DNA of 64,000 bases from UBA4421 sp028228615. GTDB taxonomy: Bacteria > Pseudomonadota > Gammaproteobacteria > Pseudomonadales > Azotimanducaceae. The notes beneath the pieces are model-generated. The model saw only the letters and a list, made by a program, of their open reading frames with translations, had not been told where the DNA came from and made no database searches. The position numbers and the translations under genes were made by a program. The stretch spans positions 56,303 through 120,302 of the forward strand of contig JAOJBS010000004.1 of NCBI GenBank assembly GCA_028228615.1. The letters run 5' to 3'. This document shows positions 1 through 9,175 of this stretch, in pieces; positions within the stretch are counted from its first letter, which is position 1; each line of letters starts with the position of its first letter.

Positions 1-1
1 C

Positions 2-115
2 TCGCGGTTTTGGGGTTATGTGAATCAAGCGCTGTCCACACGTTTTTTGCCTGAAATTGCCATGCAAAAACAGGACTGGTTTCACCAGCACAATGTGATT
101 AAGGGCTTTCGTTAG
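2..115 (+). CDS. 3' end of an unidentified gene
   Basis: An open frame enters from the left edge and stops at 113-115 (TAG). The last 37 residues, ending in VIKGFR, are rich in aromatic residues and read like real protein, but they are too short for me to assign a family. The gene converges on the minus-strand HNH gene, with a short tandem-repeat tract starting at its stop codon. Confidence 0.5.
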   Translation, partial: SRFWGYVNQALSTRFLPEIAMQKQDWFHQHNVIKGFR

Positions 116-212
116 GGCGTTCGAGTGAAGCGCTTTTATTAGAAAATTTTTGTTAGAGCGCTTTGGTTAGAGCGCTTTGGTTAGAGCGCTTTGGTTAGAG
201 AGTTTTGATTAG
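111..212. repeat. 14-bp tandem repeat tract
   Basis: Three perfect consecutive copies of the 14-bp unit gttagagcgctttg occupy 152-193. Degenerate copies flank them on both sides, down to the gttag at the stop codon of the left-edge gene and up to gattag near 207. The AGCGCT core of each unit is itself palindromic. It lies in the converging intergenic space, so it may act in termination or simply be a slippage-prone microsatellite. Confidence 0.85.
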
Positions 213-254
213 AGAAATCTAGCGCCACCCCTTACCACAGCGCCACCCAAAGGG

Positions 255-863
255 CTAAACCACGCAGTTCAACTCTTTCAGCAACCGGCTTTTAGCACCA
301 AAGGTCTTACTCAAGAACTGCATCTGATCACCCAAGATTCGCCCAGAATTAATCAGCGCAAGATACTCAGATAAATTGGGCACATAAGGTAGCGCAAGCA
401 GCTCTAGAGAACATTCATCTAGCAGCCTATTACCTTTGAAGTGATTGCAGCGGCGACAGGCGGTCACTACATTGTCCCAGTGGTCGGCGCCCCCTTTAGA
501 AACAGGTAAAACATGGTCCCGTGTTAAATCAAAGTCGGCAAAAGGTTTACCGCAATAAAGGCACATGTTGCCATCGCGACGAAACAACGCAGGATTAGAA
601 AGAGGCACCACTACTCCATTCCGAGACACGACCCTACCGTCACATGCAATAATGCTGTGAATGGTCATGGCGCTTGTCTCACCGTCTATGCGCGAATGAC
701 CGCCTCGAATGGACAACAACGGCTCACCCACAGTCCAACTGACAAGCTCCCGGGCATATAGACACACGGCATCTTGCCAACTGACCCACTCTACTGGCTG
801 CCCAGCAATGTTGAGTCTGAGAATACGCGGAATCCGATCAAAATCAGATATTGTCGCCAGCAT
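255..863 (-). CDS. HNH endonuclease family protein
   Basis: This 202-residue protein has an HNH nuclease core at about residues 100-150. It shows a CLYC zinc-knuckle pair (Cys101/Cys104), the catalytic-type DHVLP (His117), an Asn near 131, and CRRC (Cys136/Cys139) followed by N-H. Such proteins (the group often annotated as HNH or McrA-like) are metal-dependent nucleases; small chromosomal versions like this are widespread and mostly uncharacterised. The N-terminal 95 residues match nothing I recognise. A strong AAGGAGG ribosome site 7 bases before the ATG fixes the start. It is a lone gene with no restriction or defence partner next to it, so a role in phage defence is not supported. Confidence 0.85.
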   Translation of the reverse strand: MLATISDFDRIPRILRLNIAGQPVEWVSWQDAVCLYARELVSWTVGEPLLSIRGGHSRIDGETSAMTIHSIIACDGRVVSRNGVVVPLSNPALFRRDGNMCLYCGKPFADFDLTRDHVLPVSKGGADHWDNVVTACRRCNHFKGNRLLDECSLELLALPYVPNLSEYLALINSGRILGDQMQFLSKTFGAKSRLLKELNCVV

Positions 864-1047
864 CTAACCTCCTTACGAGTTACCAAGTCCTAATAGCTCA
901 TTGGGAGCTGTTAAGAAAATAGGACAAAACTCACTCTCTGGCAAACAAATGGCGCTAAAAACTTCCAATGCTGCCGAATGGTCTCACATATCTTCCGCTG
1001 AGCAGTTCGCTCTTTACAGCCACTAACAACATCGGCAGAGTGAATGA

Positions 1048-1818
1048 ATGAAGAATCAAATTTTGCTTATATCTCTGACCACAACATTGCTACTCGGCTG
1101 CGCTAGCACAGGCAATAATTCAGCGGCTACCTCTGCCAACGAAGCAAGCAACGAGCCCAAAAGCTGGTTTTGCCAAGGCAAGGAAGACAAGTCCGCAAGC
1201 GCATTACAAGAGGAGTTAAGAGGCGAGTTAAAAAACGCGCCCAACAAAGAATGGGATTGTTCTCAGCTGACAAAACAACAGATTGCGCAGCGGGAAGTCG
1301 AACGCCAAGCTAAAAAGGGCGAACAAGAAGAGAAGCACGAGAAGGAAAAAGCAACTGAGGAGCTTGCAGCAAGCAAGGAAACAGACAGAACAAAGCACTC
1401 AAGCCCCCACCAAACAGCTAAAACAAGCAAAACCCATAAAAAAGAAAGTACCGCAGCGAACCCGTTTCTAGCACTTGAAGCCACGACCCCTCTATATATT
1501 ACTCTGGCTTATAAACCAGAAAAACCCACCGCTTTGTTGGATCTGCCAGAGACCTTTTGGGCAATACAAATAATGGCCCTACAAGATCAAAATGCATTGA
1601 ATAGCTTCGTTACAGACAACCAACTTTTTGGTGTTTCCGGTGCCAAGATCGAATCCCAAGGGAAGCTATTTTATACCCTGCTTTTAGGTGTCTATGAATC
1701 CAGACCTATCGCCGAAGAGGCTTGGGAGAGCAGACCTCAATCCATCAGGTCTCTAAAACCCTACTTCCGCGACCTAGGCTCGCTACAAAACGCCATCCGC
1801 AACGGCGAAAACTTGTAG
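1048..1818 (+). CDS. SPOR-domain lipoprotein
   Basis: This 256-residue protein has a lipoprotein signal ending in LLLGC (lipidated Cys18). A low-complexity Lys/Glu/Gln/Ser-rich linker follows (about 85-140), then a C-terminal SPOR-like domain at about 168-245 with the typical opening FWAIQIMAL and later LLLGVYES. SPOR domains bind denuded peptidoglycan glycan strands, so the protein is probably an outer-membrane lipoprotein reaching into the periplasmic wall, perhaps at the septum. The charged linker is typical of such tethers. It stands alone between divergent and convergent neighbours. The precise partner is unknown. Confidence 0.75.
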   Translation: MKNQILLISLTTTLLLGCASTGNNSAATSANEASNEPKSWFCQGKEDKSASALQEELRGELKNAPNKEWDCSQLTKQQIAQREVERQAKKGEQEEKHEKEKATEELAASKETDRTKHSSPHQTAKTSKTHKKESTAANPFLALEATTPLYITLAYKPEKPTALLDLPETFWAIQIMALQDQNALNSFVTDNQLFGVSGAKIESQGKLFYTLLLGVYESRPIAEEAWESRPQSIRSLKPYFRDLGSLQNAIRNGENL

Positions 1819-1863
1819 CTAAACCTCATATGCAAAATGCCCGGAAACGGCTGACCACCTGCA

Positions 1864-2538
1864 TTACCTCTTATTCAGCAGGTGGACTGTGTCAGCACAG
1901 CTGTTGCTTGGACTAATGGCTTGGTAGGAAGGACGGCTGCGCAGTCGTGCAAAATAACCATGTACATTGGTAAGGCTGGCAGTATCCATGCCATCTACCT
2001 CTAACACCATGGCCACAGACATCATGGGCACATCCGCAAGGCTAAACGCTCCGCAAAGATACTCTTGCCCATTTAACGCCTCTTCCAGAAACGGAAAAAT
2101 CTCTCTGGCCAAACCCTCTCGGCCCTTCTGCATCGCCTCTTGGTCCCTTTGCTCTTCAGGCGACCACCAAGGCATCCAAATCATTGGCAAAAACTTCGAA
2201 AGCACCCCTTCATCCGCATAATTTTCAAGGGCACGGGCTTTAGCACGCAGCGCCACATCCTCTGGCAGCAACGGAGCGTGGTCGGACTTTTCGTTTAAAT
2301 ACTCATTGATGACTGTGGAATCATAAACGGTGAGGTCGCCATCGTCGATCCACGGCACTTTACCCAACGGGTGTTTTGCAAGCACCTCGGGCACTTTCTT
2401 CCATACGTCCCCCGGATGTACACCAACCACCTGATAATCAATAGATTTTTCTTCTAACACCACTTTGGTTTTGCAGCCATTGGTAGAGCGTAATGTGCCA
2501 TACGGGTAGTCTCGTTCCATTGTATAAAGTGTAATCAT
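1864..2538 (-). CDS. Glutathione S-transferase family protein
   Basis: This 224-residue protein has a thioredoxin-fold N-terminal half (about 1-80). The cis-Pro motif KVPWIDDGD and the glutathione-binding acidic/Ser pair VYDST (about 71-75) are visible. An all-helical C-terminal domain follows, with YLCGAFSLADVPM matching the conserved N-capping box of GSTs. It probably conjugates or reduces electrophiles with glutathione in the cytosol. It is followed closely by rarD and gloB on the same strand; gloB also uses glutathione thioesters. The substrate cannot be predicted. It could equally be a GST-like lyase or peroxidase. Confidence 0.85.
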   Translation of the reverse strand: MITLYTMERDYPYGTLRSTNGCKTKVVLEEKSIDYQVVGVHPGDVWKKVPEVLAKHPLGKVPWIDDGDLTVYDSTVINEYLNEKSDHAPLLPEDVALRAKARALENYADEGVLSKFLPMIWMPWWSPEEQRDQEAMQKGREGLAREIFPFLEEALNGQEYLCGAFSLADVPMMSVAMVLEVDGMDTASLTNVHGYFARLRSRPSYQAISPSNSCADTVHLLNKR

Positions 2539-2555
2539 TTAGCGTCTCCCAACCC

Positions 2556-3455
2556 TCATTTACGATATTGATATACGTTTTCTACAGAAAAAATGACCAC
2601 CGCTAGCCAGATCATAGAAAAAGTAAACCAGCGAATAGCAGGCACCGATTCGTCATACAAAAATATGGCCAATAGCAGTGCACAAGTGGGCGCTAAATAT
2701 TGCACAAAACCAAGTGTCGTCAGGGGCAAGCGCGTTGCTGCAGCAGCAAAAAACACCAGCGGTATGACAGTAATCACGCCACCTAGCGCCAAACTTGCAC
2801 CGTCGACAAACGTCCTAGTGCCTTGGTCAAGATAAAGCAAAATTAAATACCCTAAGGCAATGGGCAGCACCAACAATGTCTCTATAAACAGTCCCACCAC
2901 AGCAGGCAGGTTTACCTTCTTACGCAGCAACCCGTAAATGCCAAAACTCATCGCAAGCGTTAGGCCCAGCCACGGCACGCTGGCTTGCACCACCAGCTCT
3001 GTGGCTATCCCAAAAGCTGCCACAGCAATCGCCAGCCATTGCAGAGGACGCATACGTTCTTGCAAAAACAGCCAGCCTAATATGACGTTGACCAATGGAT
3101 TTATGTAATAGCCCAAACTGGCTTCAGCAATTTTCTCGGCCTGAATAGCCCAGATAAAGGTGAGCCAGTTGATACTTAGCGCCACTGCCGTGGCCACAAG
3201 AATTGCCAGCTGGGCCCTTGTGAGCCTCCAAACTCCCGCCCACTGCTTGGTTAGGCCAAGCAGCAGCAAAAGCAACGGAATTGCCCAAACGATGCGGTTA
3301 GCCAAAATTTCCAAAGGCCCAGCAAACCCTACCCAAACAAAATAGATAGGCGCTATACCCCAGATACCATAGGCGCCTACCGCAAACAGCAACCCCTTTT
3401 GGGTTTCACTAGACGACTCAGTCGCACTGTTCTGTGCCTGTTGAGGCGAACTCAA
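2556..3455 (-). CDS. rarD: EamA/RarD-type membrane transporter
   Basis: This 299-residue protein has about ten hydrophobic segments arranged as two EamA repeats. The opening KGLLFAVGAYGIWGIAPIYF is the hallmark of the RarD subfamily (chloramphenicol-sensitivity protein RarD). The substrate is not established for the family. The start is TTG, and its last A overlaps the TGA stop of gloB (TTGA), so translation is coupled to the upstream gene. No alternative ATG lies before the first membrane segment. The assignment to RarD rests on sequence resemblance; drug export by this copy is unproven. Confidence 0.9.
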   Translation of the reverse strand: MSSPQQAQNSATESSSETQKGLLFAVGAYGIWGIAPIYFVWVGFAGPLEILANRIVWAIPLLLLLLGLTKQWAGVWRLTRAQLAILVATAVALSINWLTFIWAIQAEKIAEASLGYYINPLVNVILGWLFLQERMRPLQWLAIAVAAFGIATELVVQASVPWLGLTLAMSFGIYGLLRKKVNLPAVVGLFIETLLVLPIALGYLILLYLDQGTRTFVDGASLALGGVITVIPLVFFAAAATRLPLTTLGFVQYLAPTCALLLAIFLYDESVPAIRWFTFSMIWLAVVIFSVENVYQYRK

Positions 3456-4219
3456 AAGTGGTCTTTGCGCTTACGAGTCTCGGCGAAAACGGCTACTGGA
3501 TCAGCGCCACTTAAGCCAATGGTGTTTTGTAAATCAGCGCTTGTCGCTCGCACAAAAGGATTAGTTGCCCGCTCCAGCTTAATGCTTGTTGGCACGGTTG
3601 GAATGCCTTGACTGCGCAGTTGCGCAATCTCTTCAATCCGGGCTTGCAGGGCCAAATTGTCAGGCTCAACTGTTATCGCAAATGCCGCATTAGCTTGGGT
3701 GTATTCATGGGCGCAATAAACTGTAGTGACATCTGGCAGTGCCATAAGTTTTTCTAGACTCACCCACATTTGCTCAGCTGTACCTTCAAAAAGACGACCG
3801 CAGCCCAGCGCAAATAACGTGTCGCCAACAAAAGCCACGTCATCTTGTTCAAAGTAATAGGCTATATGGCCCGAGGTATGACCTGGCACTTCTATAACCT
3901 TAACGATGGTTGCGCCAAATTCGTACAAATCGCCCTCAGAAACCTGCACATCAATGCCAGGAATCCTGTGGGCATCATTGGCTGCGCCAACAATCGTACA
4001 ACCCCATTGGGCCTTTAAGCCTTCGTTGCCACCTGCATGATCAGCATGGTGATGGGTATTTAGAATATGAGTCAACTTCCAGCCCTTGGCTTCCAAAGTT
4101 GCATTAATAGGTGCTATTTCTGGAGTGTCGATGCTGGCAGTAGCGCCGGTGGCATTGTCGTGGACCAAAAATCCGTAATTATCGTCAAGACAGGCAATTT
4201 GCAGCACTTCAATAGTCAT
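3452..4219 (-). CDS. gloB: Hydroxyacylglutathione hydrolase (glyoxalase II)
   Basis: This metallo-beta-lactamase-fold protein has 255 residues, the normal length for GloB. The binuclear metal motif THHHADH lies at residues 55-61. Later metal ligands sit in GHTSGH and FVGDTLF, and the C-terminal signature RKRKDHF is present. The enzyme hydrolyses S-lactoylglutathione to lactate and glutathione in methylglyoxal detoxification. It is the first gene of a gloB-rarD pair (4-base overlap), with the GST gene just beyond. The ATG start follows a purine-rich AAAGGAAAT stretch. Confidence 0.95.
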   Translation of the reverse strand: MTIEVLQIACLDDNYGFLVHDNATGATASIDTPEIAPINATLEAKGWKLTHILNTHHHADHAGGNEGLKAQWGCTIVGAANDAHRIPGIDVQVSEGDLYEFGATIVKVIEVPGHTSGHIAYYFEQDDVAFVGDTLFALGCGRLFEGTAEQMWVSLEKLMALPDVTTVYCAHEYTQANAAFAITVEPDNLALQARIEEIAQLRSQGIPTVPTSIKLERATNPFVRATSADLQNTIGLSGADPVAVFAETRKRKDHF

Positions 4220-4668
4220 AAAATTTCCTTTAAAAATAGTAGGTTACTGGTTGGTACCAGTGGAATAAATAAATGCGTGCGCGGCGCACCCGTCACACTG
4301 AAACTCTTGTGACCGCTTTTTCTTGTGGCCGTTTTAATGGTAAGTCACGCCGAAAACATAAAATCTGGTACTGGGCGCATTAATGACTCCAAAAACTGAC
4401 GGCGACCAGACTTCGATCTAGCAGTTATTAGGCACGGCACCTCAAAATCACGCTCCCTTCCTCGTTACCACCAATTATCGCAGATCCAAAGCCAAGCCGA
4501 CACAGTATTAAAAGGCCGGGATCAAGGGCTAGAAAAATTCACGTCCAGAGCACGCCTGCCCTAGGACTGCAGAACAGTGTATTCTAGAGTCCATACAATA
4601 CCGCCTGCACAACCGTCAGACAGCACCTGTGCCGGCACGAAACTACAGATTCAAGACGCTACTAACCT
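4220..4668. other. Divergent intergenic region, no gene seen
   Basis: This stretch separates the divergent gloB and tesB starts and presumably carries both promoters. I see no convincing ORF, tRNA or structured RNA. A short imperfect direct repeat (cttgtgaccg / cttgtggccg near 4311-4334) is the only visible pattern. Confidence 0.5.
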
Positions 4669-5568
4669 ATGAACAAAGTGTTGCAAGAAATTGTCGACTT
4701 ACTGAATGTCGAGACCATTGAAGAAAACCTCTTTCGCGGTCAAAATCACAACACAGAACATGTGTTTGGCGGGCAGGTACTGGCGCAAGCATTGGCTTCT
4801 GCCTACAGAACCGTCAACTCAGAACATGAACTGCATTCATTGCATGCGTATTTTTTGCGAGCCGGTGATTGGACCCGACCTATCCTCTATGAAGTAGATA
4901 GAATTCGCGATGGCCGTTCGTTTACAACCCGCAGAGTTGCCGCAGTACAAAATGGCAAAGCCATTTTCACTTTGTCCTGTTCGTGGCAACGCCGCGAGGA
5001 AGGGCTCAGTCACTCCCAGCCTATGCCTGACGTGCCGCCACCAGAATCTCTACGCGGCGACTTGGAAGCCTATGAAGCGATGGCTAAGGAACAGCCTGAT
5101 ATCGCTCGTTTTAGCTTTCGCTTTAAAGCCATAGAATCACGGGCTGTGGAGAAGATTTTAATGACCGATCGTGGCGGTAAAGAACACCCACCCGTCAAAC
5201 ATACATGGCTGAAAACCCGCGACCCGCTGCCGGATAACCCAGAAGTACACTTAGCGTTATTGGCCTACATGTCAGACCTAGATTTTATGTCAACCTCAAT
5301 GCTGCCCCACGGCCGCAATGCCAGCAGAGAGTCTATTCGAGGCGCCAGCCTAGATCACGCCATTTGGTTTCACCGTCCCTTTCGTGCAGATGAATGGCTG
5401 TTGTTTGCCAAAGAATCCCCTAACGCCAGTGGCGCGCGTGGTTTTGTTAGAGGTCACTTCTTTAACCGCGCAGGCGAGCTAGTGGCCACGGCCGCACAAG
5501 AATGCCTTATTCGGCCCGTTGGTAAAAACCGCGATAGATTAGCTGCGCTTGCAGCCGAAAAGAGTTAG
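4669..5568 (+). CDS. tesB: Acyl-CoA thioesterase II
   Basis: This 299-residue double-hotdog thioesterase has the standard TesB length and layout. The N-terminal hotdog contains GQVLAQAL and HAYFLRAGD; the C-terminal hotdog contains SLDHAIWFHRPF, with the catalytic Asp, and the closing AQECLIR, with the catalytic Gln region. It hydrolyses medium- and long-chain acyl-CoA to free acid and CoA in the cytosol. Unusually, Cys replaces the more common Gly after AQE. It is monocistronic and ends shortly before a clear terminator. It fits a chromosome region rich in acyl-CoA enzymes. Confidence 0.95.
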   Translation: MNKVLQEIVDLLNVETIEENLFRGQNHNTEHVFGGQVLAQALASAYRTVNSEHELHSLHAYFLRAGDWTRPILYEVDRIRDGRSFTTRRVAAVQNGKAIFTLSCSWQRREEGLSHSQPMPDVPPPESLRGDLEAYEAMAKEQPDIARFSFRFKAIESRAVEKILMTDRGGKEHPPVKHTWLKTRDPLPDNPEVHLALLAYMSDLDFMSTSMLPHGRNASRESIRGASLDHAIWFHRPFRADEWLLFAKESPNASGARGFVRGHFFNRAGELVATAAQECLIRPVGKNRDRLAALAAEKS

Positions 5569-5642
5569 AAAAAAGAGAACTGAAAAATAGAGAACTGAAA
5601 AAAGGACCATTGACGCCCAAAACCAATGAGAAAAATTAGGCA

Positions 5643-5673
5643 TTAAAAAGGGCGCAAATTGCACCCTTTTTAA
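5643..5673. terminator. Bidirectional intrinsic terminator
   Basis: A 13-bp inverted repeat (ttaaaaagggcgc and gcaccctttttaa, one mismatch) around a 6-base loop region is flanked by A and T runs. It therefore works as a rho-independent terminator in either direction, serving tesB (+) and perhaps the converging peroxiredoxin gene (-). Confidence 0.85.
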
Positions 5674-5712
5674 GAAGCCTTAAAGACTCGCTTTAAGTAA
5701 CATTGCTACACA

Positions 5713-6192
5713 CTACAGTGCTTCAAGAATTGCCTCAGCCGCACTGACTTCCAACTTTCCTGGCGCTTCTACAGCAAGCTTAGACACAGTTCCGTTGTCA
5801 ACAATCATGGCATAACGTTGAGAACGTGTACCTAGACCGAAGCCACTGCCATCCATTTCTAGACCCAAAGCGCGAGTAAAGTCACCGTTGCCATCGCCAA
5901 CCATAACCAGTTCTTCTGCATTGGCGTTGTCACCCCAAGCCCCCATAACAAATGCGTCATTCACAGATAGGCAAACTATGCTGTCTACGCCTTTGGCTTT
6001 AATAGCGTCAGAGTGAACAACATAACCTGGCAGGTGCGCCATGGAACAAGTTGGCGTAAACGCGCCGGGCACCGCAAAAACAACCACTTTCTTGTTTGCA
6101 AACAGATCGTCCGTGGTGACTGGGGTTGGCTTACCTTCTTGCATTGTATGCATAGTCGCTGCGGGCAGAGCTGCCCCTTCTTGAATCGCCAT
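5713..6192 (-). CDS. Peroxiredoxin (Prx5-type)
   Basis: This 159-residue atypical 2-Cys peroxiredoxin of the Prx5/redoxin family has its peroxidatic Cys49 in VPGAFTPTC (the PxxxTxxC motif). The length and the GFGLGTRSQRYAMIV segment, with the active-site Arg, agree with the family. It reduces H2O2 or alkyl peroxides using glutathione/glutaredoxin or thioredoxin. The start is an ATG preceded by AAGGAG. The gene is single and converges on tesB across the terminator. Confidence 0.95.
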   Translation of the reverse strand: MAIQEGAALPAATMHTMQEGKPTPVTTDDLFANKKVVVFAVPGAFTPTCSMAHLPGYVVHSDAIKAKGVDSIVCLSVNDAFVMGAWGDNANAEELVMVGDGNGDFTRALGLEMDGSGFGLGTRSQRYAMIVDNGTVSKLAVEAPGKLEVSAAEAILEAL

Positions 6193-6311
6193 GTTGTATC
6201 TCCTTTAGCACTAAAAATTTCGAGACCCGATTGTGGGTGCAGCCACAAAATGGGTCAACTGTTGATCTTATTATGATCGTTTACATCACGTAACTTACCT
6301 TTAGGCCGGGG

Positions 6312-6977
6312 CTATTTCCACGCAAATTGCGGCTGCTCAAAATGCGCTACCCGAGTGTCCAAGCCCTTTAGGCAGACTTCACGAAACTGATAAATAAGCG
6401 CGGCTGTAGGCGTTGCGATCGCCTCCAAACCTACGGGCATGCGCAGTACCGGATGCTCGCTGCTGTCTACCACATCTAATTTCGGCGCATCTTCACGCAT
6501 AAACTCAGCCAATGGAATGCGATGCACGCTGGCCACTTCATCAGGATTAAAGTCCATTTGCGCACAGCTACCGGCCCAAACCACCACAGGGGTCATCACA
6601 AAACCAGAGCGTGTAACAAAGTCGTCTAGATAACCCAAAACTGCAGTTTCCGGTAAATCTAAACCCACTTCCTCGTGCATTTCACGCAATGCCGCCTGTT
6701 TGATCGTCTCGCCAGCCTCTACCCTACCGCCTGGAAATGCCCATTGCCCCGGGTGATTACGCAGTTTTTCCGAGCGCCGGGTGAGTAACAAAGCAGCCTC
6801 ATTGGACCAAGAGTGAGGGACATCAATGCCGGGTATGTCAGCGCCCATACCTACATCCACAATGGTAATCGCCACAGCCGCTGAGCGTAAATTTGCCTGG
6901 GACGATATGCGTATTGCAAACCGGCCCAATTGCTCGCCAATGGCATTTTTCAGCTCTTCACCGCACTCATAAATCAT
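6312..6977 (-). CDS. Nudix hydrolase, NudL/CoA-pyrophosphatase type
   Basis: This 221-residue protein has a complete Nudix box at residues 84-106, beginning GRVEAGET and ending REMHEEVGL. Upstream LLTRRSEKLRNHPGQWAFPGG is the extra signature of the NudL/CoAse branch, which cleaves CoA and acyl-CoA to phosphopantetheine and 3',5'-ADP. That fits the neighbouring acyl-CoA genes (enoyl-CoA hydratase upstream on the same strand). The start is an ATG 29 bases after the hydratase stop, so the two are probably co-transcribed. Confidence is high for the fold and good for the CoA substrate. Confidence 0.88.
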   Translation of the reverse strand: MIYECGEELKNAIGEQLGRFAIRISSQANLRSAAVAITIVDVGMGADIPGIDVPHSWSNEAALLLTRRSEKLRNHPGQWAFPGGRVEAGETIKQAALREMHEEVGLDLPETAVLGYLDDFVTRSGFVMTPVVVWAGSCAQMDFNPDEVASVHRIPLAEFMREDAPKLDVVDSSEHPVLRMPVGLEAIATPTAALIYQFREVCLKGLDTRVAHFEQPQFAWK

Positions 6978-7006
6978 AAAAAAACTCGGATTTAAACATA
7001 CAGCGC

Positions 7007-7795
7007 CTATATGCCCTTGAACTCTGGCTTACGCTTACCTAAGAACGCGTGCAGCCCTTCCTGACCGTCAGGTGTATTGACCAACCCTGCAATAGCGCGC
7101 GCTTCCAACTCCATTTGTGTCTCTAAACTGTGGTCAAAACTGCCATCCAGTAGGGCTTTCACTTGCCCAAATGCCTGAGTGGGTCCTGAAGCTATTTTGC
7201 TCGCTAACTTTTGCGCAGCGGCCATCAACTCATCTGGTTCAACAACGCTGTTGACCACACCCCAATCTAACGCTTCCTGAGCATTCAATAGGCGATTAGT
7301 CAGCATGAGTTCTCGCGTTCTGCGATCGCCGATTTTGCGCGGCATGTAGTATGTGGAACTGCCATCAGGGGATAGGCCGGCGTTGGTGTAAGCCATAGTG
7401 AATAGAGCCTTGCTGGATGCCACGGCAAGGTCCGCAGCCATAGCCAGTGAAAAACCTGCCCCAGCCGCTGTGCCATTAACCGCAGCGATGACTGGCGCGG
7501 GGTTACGCGCCAAACGGGACAATGCCATGTGCAAGTCCCCGGTCATTTCCATTAGCAATCTACGAGCGCCTTTTCCTGCTTCAGCAAAAGCGCTTAAATC
7601 ACCACCGGCGCAAAACATTTTGCCAGCACCGGTAACAATAACCGCTCGGACATCGTCGCTTTCATCAATTGCCAGCGCCGCGCGGTGCAGTTCTTTGGCC
7701 ATTAGCGGTGACATGGCATTCATCGCATCAGGTCGATTTAAAGTAATAGTGGCAACGTTTTCCGTTACCGAAAAAGTCAGTGTTTCGTAGCTCAT
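7007..7795 (-). CDS. Enoyl-CoA hydratase/isomerase family protein
   Basis: This 262-residue crotonase-fold protein carries the CoA-binding/oxyanion motif KMFCAGGDL (near residue 58) and the second oxyanion glycine stretch GTAAGAGFSLAMAADL (near 108-123). LSPDGSSTYYMPR is typical of PaaG-like enoyl-CoA hydratases/isomerases. It probably hydrates or isomerises an enoyl-CoA in fatty-acid, aromatic or steroid catabolism; the substrate cannot be fixed. It is divergent from the acyl-CoA dehydrogenase pair at 7.9-10.3 kb and leads into the Nudix gene. Confidence 0.9.
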   Translation of the reverse strand: MSYETLTFSVTENVATITLNRPDAMNAMSPLMAKELHRAALAIDESDDVRAVIVTGAGKMFCAGGDLSAFAEAGKGARRLLMEMTGDLHMALSRLARNPAPVIAAVNGTAAGAGFSLAMAADLAVASSKALFTMAYTNAGLSPDGSSTYYMPRKIGDRRTRELMLTNRLLNAQEALDWGVVNSVVEPDELMAAAQKLASKIASGPTQAFGQVKALLDGSFDHSLETQMELEARAIAGLVNTPDGQEGLHAFLGKRKPEFKGI

Positions 7796-7911
7796 AAAAT
7801 CCCCCGTTAAGCACTGTTTATTATCATTTGCGCACCATCCTACCGCTTAACTTAGCGCGTCGAAACCAGTAAGCTTTGGCACCTCAAACCTAGCGCTCAC
7901 AGAGACCTAAA

Positions 7912-9084
7912 ATGGATATCGATCTAAGTAGTAATGATTTGGCCTTCCAACAAGAAGTACGCGAATTTTTAGCCACCAATACTTATAAGAACGGCGCCGA
8001 CTATGCAGAATGGCGTCTCAATTGGTTCAAGCTAGCGAGAGAAAAAGGCGGCTGGGATGTAACCAAATGGCCAGAAAAGTTTGGCGGCCCCGGCTGGAGC
8101 CCTACACAGCACTATATTTGGGAACAGGAAACTGCCGTCGCGCAAACGCCATGGGACTTGCCCTTTGGCTTATCTATGCTTGCGCCGGTTTTGATGAGTT
8201 ACGGTAACGAAGAACAACAAAAACGCTTTTTACCAGACATCCGCGACCGAAAAGTCAATTGGTGCCAGGGCTACTCAGAACCCAATGCGGGCTCTGATCT
8301 GGCCAACTTAAAAACCAAAGCAGTACTCTCAGAGGACGGCACCCACTATACCGTTACGGGTACCAAAATTTGGACCACCCTGGCTCACATCGCGGATTGG
8401 ATTTTCTGCTTAACCCGCACCAGCGACTCAGGCAAGAAACAAGAAGGTATTACCTTTTTGCTGATTCCAATGAAGCAAGCGGGCATAGAGGTGAAGCCCA
8501 TCATTACGCTGGGCGGCGCCCATACGGTGAATATGGTCCACCTCACAGATGTCAAAGTACCGGTGGAAAACCGCGTTGGTGAAGAAGGCAAAGGCTGGGG
8601 TTACGCCAAAGGTTTGTTGGCCCACGAAAGAACAGGACTCGCAGGCATTTCAAAGTCTTTGGCAGCGTTGGAGAACCTGCGCAAGCAAGCCAGCGAAGTG
8701 AAACGCGGTAATGGCACACTGCTGGATGATCCCAGCTATAGAGCAAAATTAGCCGAGCTAGAGATCGATTTAATGGCCACTGAATTCACAGAATTACGCT
8801 CATTAGCAAGCGCGGCAAACGGCGCTGAGCCTGGACCAGAATCCTCCATACTGAAACTTAAAGGCACAGAAATTCAGCAGCGCATTCAGAAGTTGACCGT
8901 AGAAGCTGGCGGCATTTACTCAGCAGCTTGGGGACCAATGCCGGTTGGCCATCTGTTCGCTCGAGGCGGCATGTCAGGCTACTTATCTAGCCGCGCTTAC
9001 ACCATTTATGGCGGTGCGTCAGAAGTGCAGCGAGATGTCATTGCAAAAAATGTATTAGGCATCAAAAAATCGCAAAGCAAATAG
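7912..9084 (+). CDS. Acyl-CoA dehydrogenase, first of a tandem pair
   Basis: This 390-residue acyl-CoA dehydrogenase has a helical N-domain, a middle beta-domain with CQGYSEPNAGSDL (FAD/substrate loop), and a C-terminal domain ending in YTIYGGASEVQRDVIAKNVLG. The usual catalytic Glu of the MCAD-type IYEGTS motif is replaced by Gly, as in family branches with the base elsewhere. A second dehydrogenase follows about 90 bases downstream. In steroid and cyclic-acid degradation, such adjacent genes often encode the two subunits of a heteromeric ACAD; that is inference here. Confidence 0.9.
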   Translation: MDIDLSSNDLAFQQEVREFLATNTYKNGADYAEWRLNWFKLAREKGGWDVTKWPEKFGGPGWSPTQHYIWEQETAVAQTPWDLPFGLSMLAPVLMSYGNEEQQKRFLPDIRDRKVNWCQGYSEPNAGSDLANLKTKAVLSEDGTHYTVTGTKIWTTLAHIADWIFCLTRTSDSGKKQEGITFLLIPMKQAGIEVKPIITLGGAHTVNMVHLTDVKVPVENRVGEEGKGWGYAKGLLAHERTGLAGISKSLAALENLRKQASEVKRGNGTLLDDPSYRAKLAELEIDLMATEFTELRSLASAANGAEPGPESSILKLKGTEIQQRIQKLTVEAGGIYSAAWGPMPVGHLFARGGMSGYLSSRAYTIYGGASEVQRDVIAKNVLGIKKSQSK

Positions 9085-9175
9085 AGCTTAAGGCCAACCA
9101 ATAACGGCCATACAAAACGCGCATAGCCTTCTTAGCAGTGCTCTGCGCGAAAACAAAATATAGAGAGAACACCCA

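Noticed and set aside
255..863. HNH protein as part of a defence system
   Set aside because: No methylase, helicase, NTPase or other defence partner lies next to it; the neighbours are ordinary housekeeping genes.
6720..6735. Minus-strand GGCGGTAGGGT, a match to the ops core
   Set aside because: It lies inside the Nudix box of a well-formed gene, where the codons for Gly-Gly-Arg-Val force this sequence; no long glycan operon follows.
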